Shown piece by piece: positions 24,697 through 33,705 of a stretch of DNA of 64,000 nt. Source of the DNA: Diaphorobacter nitroreducens (GTDB taxonomy: Bacteria; Pseudomonadota; Gammaproteobacteria; Burkholderiales; Burkholderiaceae_C); contig RJVL01000002.1 of assembly GCA_003755025.1 (NCBI GenBank), positions 310,001 through 374,000 on the forward strand, written 5' to 3'. The position numbers were made by a program, and so were the translations under genes. A model generated the notes under the pieces. It worked only from the letters and a program-made list of their open reading frames with translations. It made no database searches and was not told the origin of the DNA. Numbering within the stretch: position 1 is the first letter of the stretch; each line of letters begins with the position of its first letter.

Positions 24697-26128
24697 TCTT
24701 CACTTCCTCGGTGCCCTGGGGGCTGTCGGGTTCGGCCGGCACCAGCCGGCCACGGCTGAGCAGCTCCACCTGGTGGTGGTCCAGCGGCTCGGCCTGCGGC
24801 TGCCATTCGATGCGCCACGGCTGGCGCGCCAGCTCGCCCGTCAGGCCCGGCAGCACGGCGGCCTGCGGATCGCCCAGCAGGGGCATGAGCTGGGCCTTGT
24901 AGGCCAGCTGCGCGTAGCGCGTGGCGCCGGGGCGCGGGCCCAGCAGGGCCTCGGCCGCGGTGCGGGCGGCATCGGCATGGCCGCCGTCGCGGGCCCATTC
25001 GGCGAGCAGCGCATTCAGGTCGCCCAGCTCGCGCGGCAGGGCCACGGCGGTCAGCGTGCCGGCCGGGGCGCTCTGCGCGCCGGGCAGGGCCTCGGCCTGC
25101 GCGGGCTGGGGGCGGTCGCGTTCGAACTCGGCCTCCACCACGTCCAGCAGCTCGTGCGGGGCCAGCGTGGCCAGTTGCGTGGGCAGGGCCACGGCGCCGT
25201 CCAGCAGGCGGTGCAGCTGCGGCGCGGCCTGCAGCCAGCGCTTCACGTCGGTGCTGGTGATGCCGGTGGTGCCCAGCGTCACGCGCTGGCGGTCCACCTG
25301 CTGCAGCGCACGGTTGAACTGGCTGGCCATGGCCAGCAGGCGCGACTGCGCCTGGCCCAGGCCGCGCGCCGCGCGCTCCAGCAGCAGGTGGCCGTGGCTG
25401 TTGCCGATGATGGCGGTGATGGCATCGGAGGCGCGGTCGATGAGCTGGGCTGCGCGGTCGTAGCGCTTGCGCGCCTCGCGCAGGCGGAACTCGGAGCCGC
25501 TGGCGATGGCGTCGGCAAACTCGCCGTGCAGGCGCGCCAGCTGCGCCTGCAGCAGCTGCACCTGGCCGGCATCCACGCTGCCCAGCTGGTTGGCGCCCAC
25601 CACCTGGCCCAGCAGGGCGGCGAGTTCGCCGCCGTCGGCGTGGTCGTCCTCGGGCGCGGGGCTGGTCAGCGGCGCCAGCAGGCCGGCCACGCGCTGGGCC
25701 AGCGCGGGCAGGTGGTAGCTGCGCTGGGTCTCGTCCCAGGCGAGCAGGCCCACGTCGCGCAGGCGCTTGAGCACCGTCTCCAGCGCTTCGGGGCGCAGCG
25801 CGTGAAACAGTTCGTCGATGCGTTCGCGCGGCAGTTGCGCGTCGCCCTGCGCCGCCAGTTGAAGGAACACCCACACGCGCAGCTGCACCAGTGCCGCCGG
25901 GCCGTGGAACAGGCCGCTCAGCGCCTGCGTGAGCGGCTGCTGGCGCGACAGGTGCCACAGCAGCGGGGAGTCCTGCGCGGTATCGTCAAAACTGTAGGCG
26001 TCGCGAAAGAAATCCGCGATGGCGCCCATGCCTACGCCCATGCCTACGCCCATGCCTGCGCCCACGCCGTTGTCCAGCGCGTCATCGCCGACCTGCAGCG
26101 CCAGGTCGTCCGGGGCCAGTGCGCGCAT
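24689..26128 (-). CDS. jetA: Wadjet/MksF-type kleisin subunit JetA
   Basis: A 479-residue mostly helical protein starting MRALAPDDLALQ. Features: a Gly/Met/Val repeat at residues about 20-36 (GVGAGMGVGMGVGMG), winged-helix-like N-terminal part (LFHGPAALVQLRVWVFLQLA, LRDVGLLAWDETQRSYHL) and long helices in the centre. Size and place as first gene before jetB and jetC fit the kleisin JetA/MksF of Wadjet/Mks condensins. Start ATG 26128 shares its A with the rsmE TGA, so expression is coupled to a housekeeping gene. Family identity is inferred mainly from synteny with the clear JetC. Confidence 0.78.
   Translation of the reverse strand: MRALAPDDLALQVGDDALDNGVGAGMGVGMGVGMGAIADFFRDAYSFDDTAQDSPLLWHLSRQQPLTQALSGLFHGPAALVQLRVWVFLQLAAQGDAQLPRERIDELFHALRPEALETVLKRLRDVGLLAWDETQRSYHLPALAQRVAGLLAPLTSPAPEDDHADGGELAALLGQVVGANQLGSVDAGQVQLLQAQLARLHGEFADAIASGSEFRLREARKRYDRAAQLIDRASDAITAIIGNSHGHLLLERAARGLGQAQSRLLAMASQFNRALQQVDRQRVTLGTTGITSTDVKRWLQAAPQLHRLLDGAVALPTQLATLAPHELLDVVEAEFERDRPQPAQAEALPGAQSAPAGTLTAVALPRELGDLNALLAEWARDGGHADAARTAAEALLGPRPGATRYAQLAYKAQLMPLLGDPQAAVLPGLTGELARQPWRIEWQPQAEPLDHHQVELLSRGRLVPAEPDSPQGTEEVKNG
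26025..26060. repeat. 12-bp tandem repeat in jetA
   Basis: The unit CCCATGCCTACG occurs three times (third copy with one change, CCCATGCCTGCG), followed by a diverged fourth. It codes for the Gly-Val-Gly-Met repeat near the JetA N-terminus. Copy changes would keep the frame. Confidence 0.9.
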
Positions 26129-26856
26129 CAGGCCAGCCCCAGCAGCGCCAGCGCCGCCACCGAGGCGGTTTCCGCCCGCAGCACGCGCGCGCCCAGGCTG
26201 GCCGGCGCAAAGCCCTGGGCCAGCGCGGCGTCTTCCTCCTGCGCGGTCAGGCCGCCCTCGGGGCCGTGCAGCACCCAGACGGCGCCGGCCTGGGCCGCGG
26301 CTTCCCGCAGCGGGCGGCTGCCGCTGCGCAGCGACAGCAGCAGGCGCGCCGCGTCGGTGGCGAGTGCGTCGGCAGGGGGCTGGCGCAGCCAGTCGGCCAG
26401 GGACAGCGGCGCGTGCACGGAGGGCACGCGGTTGCGCCCGCATTGCTCGCAGGCCGCCACCGCGATGGCCTGCCAGTGCTGCTGGCGCTTGGCGGCGCGC
26501 TCGCCGGACAGCTTGAGCACGCTGCGTGCTGCGGCAATCGGCTGGATGCTCGCGGCACCCAGCTCGGTGGCCTTTTCCACCAGCCAGTCCATGCGCTCGT
26601 TGGCGGGCATGCCCACCACCAGGTGCACGGCGCGCGCGGCCTCGCGCTCCACGGCGCTGTGGCTGCCGACCTGCACCTGCACATCGCTGCGGCCCATGTG
26701 GGTGACGGTGGCGCTCCACTCGCCGCCCTCGCCGTTGAACAGCGTGACCGCGTCGCCCGGCTGCAGGCGCAGCACCTGCACATGGCGCGCGGCCGTCGGC
26801 GGCAGCGTGAGCTGCGCATCAGCGGCCAGGGGCAGGGGGCAGTGAAAACGGGGCAT
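26128..26856 (-). CDS. rsmE: 16S rRNA m3U1498 methyltransferase RsmE
   Basis: RsmE methylates N3 of U1498 in 16S rRNA. The 242-residue product has the N-terminal PUA-like region (RHVQVLRLQPGDAVTLFNGE) and a SPOUT knot with VEKATELGAASIQPI, CEQCGRNRVP, VLHGPEGGLTAQEE and LGARVLRAETASVAALALL, all family hallmarks. ATG 26856 (MPRFHCPLPL) is the natural start; a longer in-frame start upstream would translate a copy of the palindromic repeat. Its TGA overlaps the jetA ATG. Confidence 0.95.
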   Translation of the reverse strand: MPRFHCPLPLAADAQLTLPPTAARHVQVLRLQPGDAVTLFNGEGGEWSATVTHMGRSDVQVQVGSHSAVEREAARAVHLVVGMPANERMDWLVEKATELGAASIQPIAAARSVLKLSGERAAKRQQHWQAIAVAACEQCGRNRVPSVHAPLSLADWLRQPPADALATDAARLLLSLRSGSRPLREAAAQAGAVWVLHGPEGGLTAQEEDAALAQGFAPASLGARVLRAETASVAALALLGLA

Positions 26857-26919
26857 ATCTTTCAAAAATAGTAGCTGCCAGCGCTTGGTGGACAAGCGCT
26901 GGAGGCCGATTTGGCTTGT
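26857..26919. repeat. Palindromic repeat (AGCGCTTG family), complete copy
   Basis: TTTCAAAAATAGTAGCTGCC, AGCGCTTGGTGGACAAGCGCT, GGAGGCCGATTTGGCTTG. It fills the gap between amgK and rsmE, two same-strand genes, and starts next to the rsmE start codon. Confidence 0.92.
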
Positions 26920-26923
26920 AAAC

Positions 26924-28087
26924 CTAGACGCGCCCGAAGGCGTAGCCCATGGCGGCCTGGGTGCCTTCCAGTTCGTCCACCAGCCGCAGCAGCGGCGACA
27001 GCTCGCGGTAGCGGCCGGCCGTCTGGCGGATGTAGGCGATAAAGCGCGGCGCGTCGGCCAGGTACTTGGGCTTGCCGTCGCGCAGCGTCAGGCGCGCGAA
27101 GATGCCGGCCACCTTCAGGTGGCGCTGCAGCGCCATGAAGTCCACCGCGCGGTAGAAGTCGCCGAAGTCCGCACCCCAGCCGCTGCCGCTCGCGGCGCCG
27201 AGAATGCCCGCACGGCGGGCCTTCTCCCAGTAACGCACGGTAATGTCGATGACGAAGTCTTCTTCCCAGCTGATGAAGGCGTCGCGCATCAGGCTGGCGA
27301 TGTCATAGGTCACGGGGCCGTAGACCGCGTCCTGGAAGTCCAGCACGCCCAGGTGCTCGTCCGTGCCCACCATCAGGTTGCGCATCATGAAGTCGCGGTG
27401 CACGTACACGCTGGGGGCCGCCAGGTTCTGCGCCACGATCGCGTCGAAGGCGCGGGCCAGCGTGGTCTGCTGCGCATCGGTCAGCGTGGCCTGGCGGTGG
27501 CGGGCGATGTACCAGTCGGGAAAGAGCTGCAGCTCGCGGCGCAGCAGCGGCTCGTCGTAGGCCGGCAGCACGCCGGGGCGCGAGGCGCGCTGCCAGTCGA
27601 TGAGCAGGTCCACGGCCTGCAGGTACCAGGCGTGTGCGGCGGCCGGGTTGGCGGGGTCCAGGCGTTCGATGGCGGTCTGCGCGCCCAAGTCGGACAGCAG
27701 CATGAAGCCGTGCGCCTCGTCCCAGGCTTGGATCTGCGGCACGCGCAGGCCGGCGGCCTGCAGCAGCGCCTGCACTTGCACGAACGGGCGGCAGTCTTCC
27801 TTGTCGGGCGGCGCGTCCATGACGATGCGGCTGGTGCCATCAACAGCGTCCAGGCGCAGGTAGCGGCGAAAGCTCGCGTCCGCGGACGCCGGGCGCAGGG
27901 ACTCGGGCCGCAACTGGAGCGAGGCGGCCAGCGGGGCCAGCCAGGCGTTGAAGGCTGCCAGGCGGGCCGGGTCGGTCCAATGCACGGCGCTCGCATGCAC
28001 GGCGCGCGTATGCACGGCGCCCGTGTGCACGGCGCCCGTGGCCGGCTCGGATGTGCCCGCCGGAGTGGGGGAAGAGGGGTGGCTCAT
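26924..28087 (-). CDS. amgK: Amino-sugar (N-acetylmuramate/N-acetylglucosamine) kinase AmgK-like
   Basis: The 387-residue protein is an aminoglycoside-phosphotransferase-fold kinase with HRDFMMRN (His230-Arg231-Asp232 catalytic loop), VLDFQDAVYGPVTYDIASL (metal-binding Asp) and ASFRRYLRL near the N-terminus. This set is typical of AmgK, the anomeric kinase of cell-wall recycling, encoded beside lptD in many proteobacteria. The usual partner murU does not follow; rsmE and the Wadjet genes do. Residues about 15-37 carry a five-residue repeat (TGAVH TGAVH TRAVH ASAVH), from a 15-bp tandem repeat. Start ATG 28087 is 86 bases from the divergent lptD start. Confidence 0.88.
   Translation of the reverse strand: MSHPSSPTPAGTSEPATGAVHTGAVHTRAVHASAVHWTDPARLAAFNAWLAPLAASLQLRPESLRPASADASFRRYLRLDAVDGTSRIVMDAPPDKEDCRPFVQVQALLQAAGLRVPQIQAWDEAHGFMLLSDLGAQTAIERLDPANPAAAHAWYLQAVDLLIDWQRASRPGVLPAYDEPLLRRELQLFPDWYIARHRQATLTDAQQTTLARAFDAIVAQNLAAPSVYVHRDFMMRNLMVGTDEHLGVLDFQDAVYGPVTYDIASLMRDAFISWEEDFVIDITVRYWEKARRAGILGAASGSGWGADFGDFYRAVDFMALQRHLKVAGIFARLTLRDGKPKYLADAPRFIAYIRQTAGRYRELSPLLRLVDELEGTQAAMGYAFGRV
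27980..28039. repeat. 15-bp tandem repeat in amgK
   Basis: Four units of the type ATGCACGGCGCCCGT in a row with few changes. They code for AVHTG-like repeats in the N-terminal arm of AmgK, ahead of the kinase fold. Unit loss or gain keeps frame. Confidence 0.92.
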
Positions 28088-28173
28088 GGATAATCGGATT
28101 CTACAAACCCGGCCTTCCCCGGCGGGGTGGCCCGCGGTGCCCGTGCCCAGCGGCCCGCCGTCCGTCGCAATCC

Positions 28174-30627
28174 ATGGATCGTCTCCCCTTGCCCCACGCC
28201 CTGCACGTCCCGACGCACCGCCCATTCGCCGCGCCCCTGCCTCCGCGCCGCATGCTGGCGCGGCTGGCGGCCCTGATGCTGTGCGGCGTGCCACTGGCCG
28301 TGCTGGCCCAGGCACAGCCCGCGGCGGACGCTGTCCCGACCGAGCCTGCACCGGCGCTGCGCTCCAGCCCGCGCCTGCAGGAGGTGCTGCCCTACGGCAT
28401 CCGCCAGCAACTGCCGGTGTTCGTGCGCGGAGACCGCGTGACGGGCCAACCGGACATCCAGGCCACGATCGAGGGCAACGCCGAGCTGCGCCGCGGCGAC
28501 ACGGTGGTGCATGCCGACCGCATGCAATACGACGTGGCCGATGACCGCGCGCGCGCCAGCGGCAACGTGCTCATCAACCGCGCGGGCAACCGGTACGAAG
28601 GCTCCCAGCTGGACTTGCGCGTGGAGGCCTTCACCGGCTTCTTCAGCGACGCGCGCTATCGCTTCCTGGAGACCGCGGCGCATGGCGAGGCCTCGCGCGT
28701 GGACTTCCTCGACCGCGACCGTTCCGTGGTGCACAACGCCACCTACACCACCTGCGAGCGCACCGACGAGGCCAGTTGGCAGCCCGACTGGATCCTGCGC
28801 GCCGAGCGCATCCACCTGGACCGCGTGGAGGACGTCGGCACGGCCGAGAATGGCGTGCTGGAGTTCAAGGGCGTGCCGGTGCTGCCGATTCCGCACATCA
28901 CCTTCCCGCTATCGGACCGGCGCAAGTCCGGCCTGCTGCCGCCCACGCTCGGGCTGGACAGCGTCAGCGGCTTCGAGTACGCGCAGCCGTACTACTGGAA
29001 CATCGCGCCCAACCGCGACGCCACCATCACGCCTACGGTCATGACGCGGCGCGGCGTGGCCCTGGGCACGGAGTTCCGTTACCTGGAGCCGCGCTACAGC
29101 GGCGAGCTGACGGCCGACTACATGCCCAACGACCGGCTGCGCGACCGCGACCGCTGGGCCTATGGCATCAAGCACCGCGCTACCTTTGACACGCCCGCAG
29201 GCGGCGTGGGTCTGGGCATCGACATCAAGCGCGTGAGCGACGACAACTACTGGCGCGATTTTTCCCAGCGCAACAGTGGCCGCAGCGGCGTGAACGACCA
29301 GCTCACCCAGCGCCTGCTGCCGGGCGACGCGACGCTGAACTGGGCGCGCGGCGAGCATTCGCTGCTGCTGCGCACCCTCAAGTGGCAAACGCTGCAGGAC
29401 GTGAACGCGCCCATCATCCCGCCCTACGACCGCATGCCGCAGCTGCGCTGGGAATACCGGCCGCTGCAGCTGGCCGGCGGGCTGGATGCGAGTGTCGAGG
29501 CCGACTACACCAGCTTTCACGCCGACCGCGCCTACACCGGCCAGCCCAACGCCAAGCGCAGCTACACCATGGCGCAGGTCAGCCGGCCGTTCCTGGCGCC
29601 GGCGGGTTTCATCACACCGCGCGTGCAGTTGCACAGCACGCACTACGAGTTCGATGCGCCGCTGGCCAACGGCCAGCGCACCGCCAGCCGCACGCTGCCC
29701 ACGTTCAGCTTGGACAGCGGCCTGGTGTTCGAGCGCGACGCCCGCTATTTCGGCCGCGACTTCCTGCAGACCCTGGAGCCGCGCGCCTTCTATACCTACA
29801 CCCCGTACCGCGACCAGCGCCTGCTGCCGATCTACGACACCGCGGTGAACGACTTCAACTTCGCGTCGATCTACACCGAGAACGCCTTTGGCGGACAGGA
29901 CCGGCTGGCCGACAACAACCTGCTCACGCTGGGCGTGACCACGCGCCTGCTCGACCCCGACACCGGCGCCGAGGCCGCGCGCTTCGGCGTGGCACAGCGC
30001 GTGCGCTTTTCCGACCAGGAAGTCACCATGCCCGGCGGCTCGCCGGTGAACGAGCGGCTGTCGGACGTGCTGCTGGGCGCGGGCATCAACTGGACGCCGC
30101 AGTGGGGCTTCGACTCCACGGTGCAATACAACCCCAAGACCGGCCGGTCCCTGCGCACCACGGTGGGGGCGCGCTATTCGCCCGGCAACTACCGCACGGT
30201 GAGCGCGGCCTACCGCATGCAGAAGGTCACCGGCCTGATCACCGAGCCCAGCGAGCAGATCGACGTGGGCTGGCAGTGGCCGCTCAACGACCTGTGGGGC
30301 GATCGCGGCGACAAGCCTTCCTCTGCCGGGGGGCGCTGGTACAGCGTGGGGCGGCTGAACTACAGCCTGCAGGACCGCAAACTGGTGGACACCGTGGTGG
30401 GCCTGGAGTACGAGAGCTGCTGCTGGATCGGCCGCGTGGTGCTGGAGCGCCTGCAGCGCAGCGTCACGTCGTCCAACACCCGGCTCATGTTCCAGATCGA
30501 GTTCATCGGCTTCTCGCGCCTGTCGCTGGGCTCCAACCCGCTGTCCAGCCTCAAGCAGAATGTGCCGCGCTACCAGTTCCTGCGCGAAAGCGTGTCCACC
30601 CCCAGCCGCTTCACCCAGTACGATTGA
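28174..30627 (+). CDS. lptD: LPS-assembly outer membrane protein LptD
   Basis: LptD with LptE inserts lipopolysaccharide into the outer leaflet. The 817-residue protein has a signal peptide (after a basic arm, LARLAALMLCGVPLAVLAQA), an N-terminal OstA/jellyroll domain (ATIEGNAELRRGDTVVHADR) and a long beta-barrel ending FTQYD. Cysteines: Cys194 (TTCERTD) and the pair Cys749-Cys750 (YESCCW) correspond to the conserved disulfide partners; the first N-terminal cysteine of E. coli LptD has no counterpart in the mature N-terminus. Start ATG 28174 is likely, though Met28 directly before the hydrophobic core is possible. It leads lptD-surA-rsmA. Confidence 0.95.
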   Translation: MDRLPLPHALHVPTHRPFAAPLPPRRMLARLAALMLCGVPLAVLAQAQPAADAVPTEPAPALRSSPRLQEVLPYGIRQQLPVFVRGDRVTGQPDIQATIEGNAELRRGDTVVHADRMQYDVADDRARASGNVLINRAGNRYEGSQLDLRVEAFTGFFSDARYRFLETAAHGEASRVDFLDRDRSVVHNATYTTCERTDEASWQPDWILRAERIHLDRVEDVGTAENGVLEFKGVPVLPIPHITFPLSDRRKSGLLPPTLGLDSVSGFEYAQPYYWNIAPNRDATITPTVMTRRGVALGTEFRYLEPRYSGELTADYMPNDRLRDRDRWAYGIKHRATFDTPAGGVGLGIDIKRVSDDNYWRDFSQRNSGRSGVNDQLTQRLLPGDATLNWARGEHSLLLRTLKWQTLQDVNAPIIPPYDRMPQLRWEYRPLQLAGGLDASVEADYTSFHADRAYTGQPNAKRSYTMAQVSRPFLAPAGFITPRVQLHSTHYEFDAPLANGQRTASRTLPTFSLDSGLVFERDARYFGRDFLQTLEPRAFYTYTPYRDQRLLPIYDTAVNDFNFASIYTENAFGGQDRLADNNLLTLGVTTRLLDPDTGAEAARFGVAQRVRFSDQEVTMPGGSPVNERLSDVLLGAGINWTPQWGFDSTVQYNPKTGRSLRTTVGARYSPGNYRTVSAAYRMQKVTGLITEPSEQIDVGWQWPLNDLWGDRGDKPSSAGGRWYSVGRLNYSLQDRKLVDTVVGLEYESCCWIGRVVLERLQRSVTSSNTRLMFQIEFIGFSRLSLGSNPLSSLKQNVPRYQFLRESVSTPSRFTQYD

Positions 30628-30672
30628 TCGCCTTGCGCGCCGCCCCGCTTGGGCGACGCGCCGCCTTGCACC

Positions 30673-32088
30673 ATGAATTTGCACCACGCCATGAAACACC
30701 GTGCCTTGACCCTGGGCCTGGTCTGCCTGACCGCCGTCGCACCGCTGGTGCCCATGAGCGCCCATGCGCAGGGGCTGCGCCCGTCGGCCTCCGGCCAGCC
30801 GCGGCTGCCCTCCGCGGCGACGCTGCTGCCGCCGGCCGGTGCGACGGCCTCCAATGCGCCGCGGCAGGCGGATTACATCGTCGCCGTGGTCAATTCCGAG
30901 CCCATCACCAACAACGAGGTGCGCCAGCGCACCGAGCGCGTGGTGCAGCAGATCGCCAGCCAGGGCGGCAAGGTTCCGCCGCAGGAGCTCCTGGCCAAGG
31001 AGGTGTTGGAGCGCCTGATCCTGGAGAAGATCCAGGTGCAGCAGGCCAAGGAGACCGGCATCAAGGTGGACGACTATGCCGTCAACCAGGCCGAGCAGTC
31101 GGTGGCGCGGCAGAACAGCATCAGCGTGGACGAAATGCACCGGCGCCTGGCCGCCGATGGCATCAGCAAGGAGCGCTTTCGCGAAGAACTGCGCAACCAG
31201 CTGCTGGCGCTGCGCCTGCGCGAGCGCGACGTGGAGTCGCGCGTGCGTGTGAGCGACCTGGAGGTGGACCAGTACCTGCGCGAGCAGCGGCAGGCCGCCG
31301 GCCCGGGCAAGCTGGAACTCAACCTGGGCCACATCCTGGTGAAAGTGCCCGAGAACGCCGGCCCGGACGAGGTGGCCCAGCGCTCGGCGCGCGCACAGGA
31401 GGCGCTGGCCAAGGTGCAGGCGGGCGGCGACTTTGGCGCCGTGGCGCGCGAGTATTCCGATGCGCCCGAAGGCGCCAACGGCGGACTGCTGGGCCTGCGC
31501 CCGGCCGACCGCTATCCGGAGTTGTTCGTGAACGCCACGCAGCAAGCCAGCGTGGGCAGCGTGGTCGGCCCGGTGCGCTCGCCTGCGGGCTTTCACATCC
31601 TGAAGGTGGTGGACAAGACCCAGAGCGGCGTGCCCACCACGGCCGTGCAGAGCCACGCGCGCCACATTCTGCTGCGCACCAATGCCAACCTGTCGGAACG
31701 CCAGGCGGCCGAGCGGCTGGAGGATCTGCGCGATCGCGTCGCGCGCGGCGGCGCCGACTTCGCGGCGCTGGCACGCGAGTATTCGCAGGACGGCAGCGCC
31801 AAGGACGGCGGCGACCTGGGCTGGGCATCGCCCGGGCGCTACGTGCCCGAATTCGAAGAGGCGCTCAATGCCCTGCGCCCTGGCGAGATCAGCCGCCCCG
31901 TGGTGTCGCGCTTTGGGGTGCACCTGATCCAGCTGCTGGAGCGCCGCGAGGCCAAGCTCACCCAGCGCGAGCAGCGTGACATGGTGCGCGACACCGTGCG
32001 CGAGAAGAAGCTCGACGAGGCCTTCGCCACCTGGATCCAGGAAGCCCGGGGTCGGGCCTACGTGGAATACCGCGACGCTCCGCAATGA
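30673..32088 (+). CDS. surA: Periplasmic chaperone/peptidyl-prolyl isomerase SurA
   Basis: SurA folds outer membrane proteins, LptD among them. The 471-residue product has a signal peptide ([22 protein letters not shown]), a SurA N-domain ([20 protein letters not shown]) and two parvulin PpiC domains ([20 protein letters not shown] and [20 protein letters not shown]). ATG 30673 ([12 protein letters not shown]) is 45 bases after lptD. Its TGA overlaps the rsmA ATG (ATGA). Confidence 0.95.
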   Translation: MNLHHAMKHRALTLGLVCLTAVAPLVPMSAHAQGLRPSASGQPRLPSAATLLPPAGATASNAPRQADYIVAVVNSEPITNNEVRQRTERVVQQIASQGGKVPPQELLAKEVLERLILEKIQVQQAKETGIKVDDYAVNQAEQSVARQNSISVDEMHRRLAADGISKERFREELRNQLLALRLRERDVESRVRVSDLEVDQYLREQRQAAGPGKLELNLGHILVKVPENAGPDEVAQRSARAQEALAKVQAGGDFGAVAREYSDAPEGANGGLLGLRPADRYPELFVNATQQASVGSVVGPVRSPAGFHILKVVDKTQSGVPTTAVQSHARHILLRTNANLSERQAAERLEDLRDRVARGGADFAALAREYSQDGSAKDGGDLGWASPGRYVPEFEEALNALRPGEISRPVVSRFGVHLIQLLERREAKLTQREQRDMVRDTVREKKLDEAFATWIQEARGRAYVEYRDAPQ

Positions 32089-32846
32089 AGCACATCCCGC
32101 GCAAGCGCTTCGGCCAGCACTTCCTGAGCGACCAGGGCATCATCGATGCGATTGTGCGCGCCATCGCGCCCGAGCCCGGGCAGCCCATGGTGGAGATCGG
32201 CCCGGGGCTGGCGGCGCTGACCCAGCCGCTGGTCGAACGCCTGGGCCGGCTCACGGTGGTCGAGCTGGACCGCGACCTGGCCGCGCGGCTGCGCCAGCAC
32301 GGGCAGCTCGATGTCATCGAGTCCGATGTGCTGAAAGTGGACTTTGCGCAGGTAGCGCAAGCGCTGAATGCTCCCAAAATAAGAGTAGTAGGCAACCTGC
32401 CCTACAACATCTCCACGCCCATCCTGTTCCATCTGCTGGCGCACGTGCGGGTCATCGCGGACCAGCATTTCATGCTGCAAAAGGAAGTCATCGACCGCAT
32501 GGTGGCCGCGCCGGCGACCAGCGCCTATGGCCGGCTGTCGGTGATGCTGCAATGGCGCTACGCCATGGAGAACGTGCTGTTCGTGCCGCCCGAGAGCTTC
32601 GATCCACCGCCGCGCGTGGACAGTGCGGTGGTGCGCATGGTGCCGCACGAAGCGCCCGAGGCGCTGTCGGTGCCCGTGCTGGAGGAGTTGGTGCAGGTGG
32701 CCTTCAGCCAGCGGCGCAAGCTGTTGCGCCACACGCTGGGCCGCTGGCTCGAAGCGCGGCAGTTTGCCGGCACGTTCGACACCCAGCGCCGGGCCGAGGA
32801 GGTGCCAGTGAGCGAGTACGTCGCATTGGCGCAAAAATGCTCCTGA
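32085..32846 (+). CDS. rsmA: 16S rRNA dimethyladenosine transferase RsmA (KsgA)
   Basis: RsmA dimethylates A1518 and A1519 of 16S rRNA. The 253-residue protein has [12 protein letters not shown], the SAM motif [14 protein letters not shown], and the catalytic [18 protein letters not shown]. Residues about 91-102 ([12 protein letters not shown]) come from DNA that closely resembles the right half of the palindromic repeat (32355-32388), and the stop codon itself lies in another copy (32839-32900). Both ends of the protein are otherwise of family length. pdxA, often between surA and rsmA, is absent. Confidence 0.95.
   Translation: MKHIPRKRFGQHFLSDQGIIDAIVRAIAPEPGQPMVEIGPGLAALTQPLVERLGRLTVVELDRDLAARLRQHGQLDVIESDVLKVDFAQVAQALNAPKIRVVGNLPYNISTPILFHLLAHVRVIADQHFMLQKEVIDRMVAAPATSAYGRLSVMLQWRYAMENVLFVPPESFDPPPRVDSAVVRMVPHEAPEALSVPVLEELVQVAFSQRRKLLRHTLGRWLEARQFAGTFDTQRRAEEVPVSEYVALAQKCS
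32355..32388 (+). repeat. Repeat half element inside rsmA
   Basis: GCGCAAGCGCTGAATGCTCC followed by CAAAATAAGAGTAG matches the repeat right half (CAAGCGCTNNNNGCTNCCAAAATANGAGNA). It codes for a loop just before the NLPY motif of RsmA. Confidence 0.65.
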
Positions 32847-32900
32847 AATAGGAGCTGCTCGCGCTTATCAGTAGGGTGCTAGCGCCCGATTTGTTTCAAA
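32839..32900. repeat. Palindromic repeat copy spanning the rsmA stop codon
   Basis: GCTCCTGAAATAGGAGC forms the small outer hairpin and contains the rsmA TGA; then TGCTCGCGCTTATCAGTAGG and GTGCTAGCGCCCGATTTG form a degraded core. The following bases to 32949 hold no gene. Confidence 0.8.
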
Positions 32901-32949
32901 GCGCAAAACCGTGACCGGCCGGGGCAGGACAGCGGCCGGTGACGCTTCA

Positions 32950-33140
32950 TCACGCGGCCGTGAGCCAGTAGCCAGCGTTGAAGGGGCTGCTCATGCGCAG
33001 CGCCATGGGGGAGACGTCCACCAGCTTGTCGGTGGGCATCTTCTCGCCCACGGGATCGATCGCGATCTCTATGGCCTGGGAGGCGGCACTGCCGTGCTCC
33101 TCCTGCGCCCGTTCCGCCTGGCCGGCGGTTGCAGAACGGG
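32950..33140 (-). pseudogene. C-terminal remnant of an unidentified gene
   Basis: On the minus strand a frame with clear coding bias reads QAERAQEEHGSAASQAIEIA, IDPVGEKMPTDKLVDVSP, MALRMSSPFNAGYWLTAA and stops at TGA 32952-32950. Nearly all codons end in G or C. No start codon with a ribosome-binding site precedes it; the frame enters directly after (in another phase to) the barstar gene. I do not recognise the family. It looks like the 3' end of a lost gene, though a barstar C-terminal extension moved out of frame cannot be excluded. Confidence 0.5.
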
Positions 33141-33566
33141 CTACAGAAAAGAATAGAAGCAGCGGAACGGGATCTTGCGGTCGCCCCAGTAGTCGGCGGC
33201 ATCGCGGAAGATGTCCAGCAATTGCTCGCGGGCTTCCTTGTCGAACTTGGCCGTGATCGGGATCTGCTCCAGCACCACGATGAAGCCCGGCTGCGGGCCC
33301 GACTTGTGCAGTGGATCGGTCATGCAGTCGTACAGCGCGTCGAAGTTCTTGCCGAAGTGCGCCGGGAAGGTGAACTGCGTGGCGATCAGGTCCAGGATGT
33401 CCTGCTTGGACTGCGCATGTGCCAGGTTGGCATACAGGAAGTGGTGGCCCATGGCGCGCGCCGTGTCCTGCAGGTCGTGCACCCGGAAGGCACGGATCGA
33501 CTGCACGATATTGGGGCGCACACCGCGCAGAAGCGTTTCCTGGTCTTTACGAAGTGGCGTTTCCAT
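33141..33566 (-). CDS. Barstar-family ribonuclease inhibitor
   Basis: The 141-residue protein fits the barstar fold: IRAFRVHDLQDTARAMGHHF, HFGKNFDALYDCMTD (the conserved acidic helix that plugs the barnase active site) and a C-terminal DRKIPFRCFYSFL. Barstar binds the ribonuclease tightly to protect the cytoplasm. It lies 139 bases downstream of a barnase-type gene on the same strand, the normal pairing. Start ATG 33566 is assumed; GGAG directly precedes it, closer than ideal. Confidence 0.88.
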   Translation of the reverse strand: METPLRKDQETLLRGVRPNIVQSIRAFRVHDLQDTARAMGHHFLYANLAHAQSKQDILDLIATQFTFPAHFGKNFDALYDCMTDPLHKSGPQPGFIVVLEQIPITAKFDKEAREQLLDIFRDAADYWGDRKIPFRCFYSFL

Positions 33567-33705
33567 CTCCGTTGCTCTTTCTTTTAGAGGTCCACGAATA
33601 GAAGTATCCGACAGCCTGGCGAAGGCGGCTAGCGGAAGAAAAACCGTTGGTGCGATGCATCAGGGGCCTTGCCAGGGGATTTGCCGCAAGGGGCATTCCT
33701 GGCGT

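Noticed and set aside
28909-32085. Long open frame (about 1058 codons) on the minus strand opposite lptD and surA
   Set aside because: Shadow of lptD/surA; no domain motif and typical antisense composition.
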